43,757 nucleotides of DNA from a bacterium (GTDB taxonomy: Bacteria; Ratteibacteria; UBA8468; B48-G9; JAFGKM01), in the NCBI GenBank assembly GCA_026414725.1, contig JAOAIL010000004.1, positions 1-43,757 of the forward strand, written 5' to 3'. How positions within the stretch are numbered: the first letter of the stretch is position 1; every line of letters begins with the position of its first letter. The notes under the pieces are model-generated. The model ran no database searches, was not told the origin of the DNA, and was given only the letters and a program-made list of their open reading frames with translations. This document shows positions 42,003 to 43,757 of the stretch, one piece after another. The translations under genes were made by a program, and so were the position numbers.

Positions 42003-43175
42003 TTATTTTACAGGAAGAGAGATAATAACCTCAGTTCCACTTCCAGGTTTGCTTTTAATCTCCATTTTTCCATTGTGGTTTTTAATAACTCTCATAGCAA
42101 TGGTAAGGCCAAGTCCTGTCCCTGTTTCTTTTTCTGTAACAAATGGTTCAGTGATTTTTGAGATTAATTCTTCAGAGATACCCTTCCCCACATCTTTTAT
42201 AGAAAGGACAAGATAATCATTATATACACCTGTTTTGATAGTAATATTACCCTTATTTCCCATTGCCTGTATACTGTTTAGAACTATATTAACCACTGCT
42301 TGATGTAATTGATATGGGTCTGCCTTGATTAGCGGGATTTTATCAAGAAATAACTTAAATTCAATATTTTTACCGAGAGATGAATTTTCAAATAACTCAA
42401 CAACTTTTTTTACTATACCATTTATATCAGTATCTACTATATTTTTCTTTGCCTTTGCCATTTCAAGAATACTGCTTGTAAGGTGTCTACATCTGCTGAT
42501 TTCCTGTTCTATAATTTCTATATATTTTTTATTATTTTCAGGGATATTCTGGATATTGATTTCCTTAACAAGAAGTTGTGTATATCCATAGATAATGGCA
42601 AGGAGGTTATTAATATCATGTATTATCTCAGAAGCAAGTTGCCCTATCGTAGCCATATTCTCAAGTTGTGCCATCCTTATTGTAAGGTTTTTATTCAGTG
42701 TATTCAGGTCAGCAATAAGCCGTTCAGACCTTTTTTCTATGAACCTTTTCTCACTCGCCCTTTTTACAATGTTTCGCATCTCTTTAACATCAAAGGGCTT
42801 ACTGATAAATTCTATTGCACCTAAGTGTATTGCCTTCTTTGCTGCTTCAATATCCCCATAACCAGTCAGTATAATAACAGGAACTTTTTCATCAATATGT
42901 CTAATTTCTTCAAGGGTTTCAATACCTCCCTTATCAGGCATCTTAAGGTCAAGGATAATTACATCAGGGTTATGTTGTTTTAATTCATTGATTCCTTTAT
43001 CTCCTGAATCTGCTGTGATAACATTATAATCATCTTTAAAAAGCATCCTCAGTGATTCTCTTGGTCCAAGTTCATCATCAATCACAAGGATTGTTCCTAA
43101 TTTTAGGTCCTTTTCAGAAAGGTATTTTGTATTCAAGGTTGATGAAATATCCTGTGGATTGATATTCTCCATCAT
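42003..43175 (-). CDS. Response-regulator-receiver/histidine kinase hybrid
   Basis: 390 residues. N-terminal REC domain (about 29-145: ILVIDDE, VIILDLKMPDKGG with the phospho-acceptor Asp, ILTGYGD, and Lys in FISKPF), then HisKA with LASEIIHDINNLLAIIYGY (phospho-His), and HATPase with NIVLNSIQAM, DVGKGIS and GTGLGLTI. There is no transmembrane sensor. The receiver-first order suggests that phosphorylation of REC by another kinase tunes this soluble kinase. AAAGGAGCTCTTT precedes the ATG at 43175, which lies 62 bp inside the barrel gene. No DNA-binding response regulator is nearby. Confidence 0.92.
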   Translation of the reverse strand: MMENINPQDISSTLNTKYLSEKDLKLGTILVIDDELGPRESLRMLFKDDYNVITADSGDKGINELKQHNPDVIILDLKMPDKGGIETLEEIRHIDEKVPVIILTGYGDIEAAKKAIHLGAIEFISKPFDVKEMRNIVKRASEKRFIEKRSERLIADLNTLNKNLTIRMAQLENMATIGQLASEIIHDINNLLAIIYGYTQLLVKEINIQNIPENNKKYIEIIEQEISRCRHLTSSILEMAKAKKNIVDTDINGIVKKVVELFENSSLGKNIEFKLFLDKIPLIKADPYQLHQAVVNIVLNSIQAMGNKGNITIKTGVYNDYLVLSIKDVGKGISEELISKITEPFVTEKETGTGLGLTIAMRVIKNHNGKMEIKSKPGSGTEVIISLPVK

Positions 43176-43757
43176 AAAGAGCTCCTTTCTCTATAGTCCT
43201 TTCGTCAAAGATATGGATACCAGCCAGTATGTTAAAGATACCTATTCTTGTTGAAAATTCTCCTCCTCCTGTAATTACAAAACTATCTGCATCCGGTAAA
43301 CTCGGGTCCCATGTGGATTCAGGGATAGGGGTGGGGATATATATAATCCCTCCTCTGATTTTTACTCTATCGGATTTTTTGTATTCAGTTCCTAAAGCGA
43401 TGGTATAGATATCATCCCAGTTTTTTTCAATATAGGGAGGGAAACCACTTATGGAAACAGGGATTCTTTTTATAGAAGAAAACCCAAACCATTCACCATC
43501 AATCTCTATCTTCAGACGTTCATTCAGGAAAAAGGCAATACCCAGTCCTATGTTATCAGGAAAGTTTATTTCCATTTCTGCTGGAAACTCTGTTCCATCC
43601 ATTTTAAAGTCACCATCATATTCAATAGTAAAATCACTTTTGTATCTGAGTCCTATGCTGTATCTTTCCTGTCTGTAAAAAAGTCCCGCAGTCCAGCCGG
43701 TGGCAGTCCCCTCCACATCTAACTTTCCATTAAGTTCCAGTGGCGGTACAGGCGGCA
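43114..43757 (-). CDS. FadL/OmpP1-type outer-membrane protein, 5' truncated by the window edge
   Basis: The reading frame is open from the window edge to 43114, giving about 214 C-terminal residues; the true start lies outside. Beta-strand-rich sequence such as TGWTAGLFYRQERYSIGLRY and LGIAFFLNERLKIEIDGEW, with RIGIFNILAGIHI later, and a final Phe (LEYKIPF) fit the FadL/OmpP1/TodX family of hydrophobic-compound channels. A GTG at 43716 is not a credible start because coding continues upstream (LELNGKLDVEGTATGW). It overlaps the kinase gene by 62 bp. Confidence 0.8.
   Translation of the reverse strand, partial: PPVPPLELNGKLDVEGTATGWTAGLFYRQERYSIGLRYKSDFTIEYDGDFKMDGTEFPAEMEINFPDNIGLGIAFFLNERLKIEIDGEWFGFSSIKRIPVSISGFPPYIEKNWDDIYTIALGTEYKKSDRVKIRGGIIYIPTPIPESTWDPSLPDADSFVITGGGEFSTRIGIFNILAGIHIFDERTIEKGALYDGEYQSTGYFINLEYKIPF

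Noticed and set aside
43714-43716. GTG start for the FadL-like gene at 43716
   Set aside because: The frame remains open and protein-like to the window edge, so the gene is simply cut off.

Overview
The window is a 43.8 kb piece of an AT-leaning bacterial genome (many AGA/AGG arginine and ATA isoleucine codons, standard code). The bacterium is Gram-negative: KDO transferase WaaA, GmhA, Pal, the lipoprotein enzymes LspA and Lgt, an NlpD-like lipoprotein and two outer-membrane beta-barrels all point to a cell with two membranes and LPS. Gene content resembles uncultured PVC/Omnitrophota-type candidate phyla (DUF6785 membrane protein next to uronate isomerase, ThiD2-ThiE fusion, AmaP-like protein, a GH38/GH130 glycan locus, several TIM-barrel amidohydrolases). 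That placement is inference; no rRNA gene is present. Both ends are cut inside genes, and the first 77 bases exactly duplicate bases 497-573, which looks like an assembly-graph junction.

Layout. (1) 78-3897, + strand: DUF6785/6784 membrane protein (5' incomplete), uronate isomerase and an M55 D-aminopeptidase. (2) 3901-5364, - strand: a fusion of calcineurin-like phosphoesterase and PHP domains, divergent from gyrB across a symmetric intergenic promoter region. (3) 5506-12676, + strand: gyrB, gyrA, archease, a DksA/TraR zinc-finger protein, lspA, lgt and an FHA protein, mostly overlapping; then clpB to 15350. (4) 15316-25663, - strand: waaA, a GH38 alpha-mannosidase, then (past a + strand tRNA-Glu) GH130, three amidohydrolase-fold proteins of which one has lost its metal ligands, a nitrilase-family amidase, a LysM lipoprotein and Pal. 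(5) 26065-27498, - strand: rpmA, acpS, nnrD. (6) 28135-33612, + strand: a porin-like barrel with two promoters, a leader hairpin and a strong terminator; nadC, a formate/nitrite-type channel, tatD, mtaB and a two-helix mini membrane protein. (7) 33616-43757, - strand: a long, overlapping run of FadL-like barrel, REC-histidine kinase, nth, NlpD-like lipoprotein, dgt, dprA, a 48-codon small ORF not previously obvious, amaP-like, gmhA, thiE-like, ftsH and folE.

Four intergenic stretches between 19.8 and 29.8 kb hold copies, in both orientations, of one composite two-hairpin repeat. Near-consensus sigma70 promoters (TTGACA, 16-18 bp, TATAAT) can be read upstream of gyrB, the tRNA, pal, rpmA, the porin and GH38. 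Several starts have strong Shine-Dalgarno sequences, but others (rpmA, clpB, tatD, nth, nnrD) have none; rpmA appears to be leaderless.

The most interesting points are the composite repeat family, the pseudo-amidohydrolase between two intact relatives, the leaderless rpmA encoding an L27 with a shortened tail, the swapped acidic ligands in AcpS, the small ORF coupled to amaP, and the phosphoesterase-PHP fusion. No CRISPR array, transposase, prophage or recognised defence system was found.
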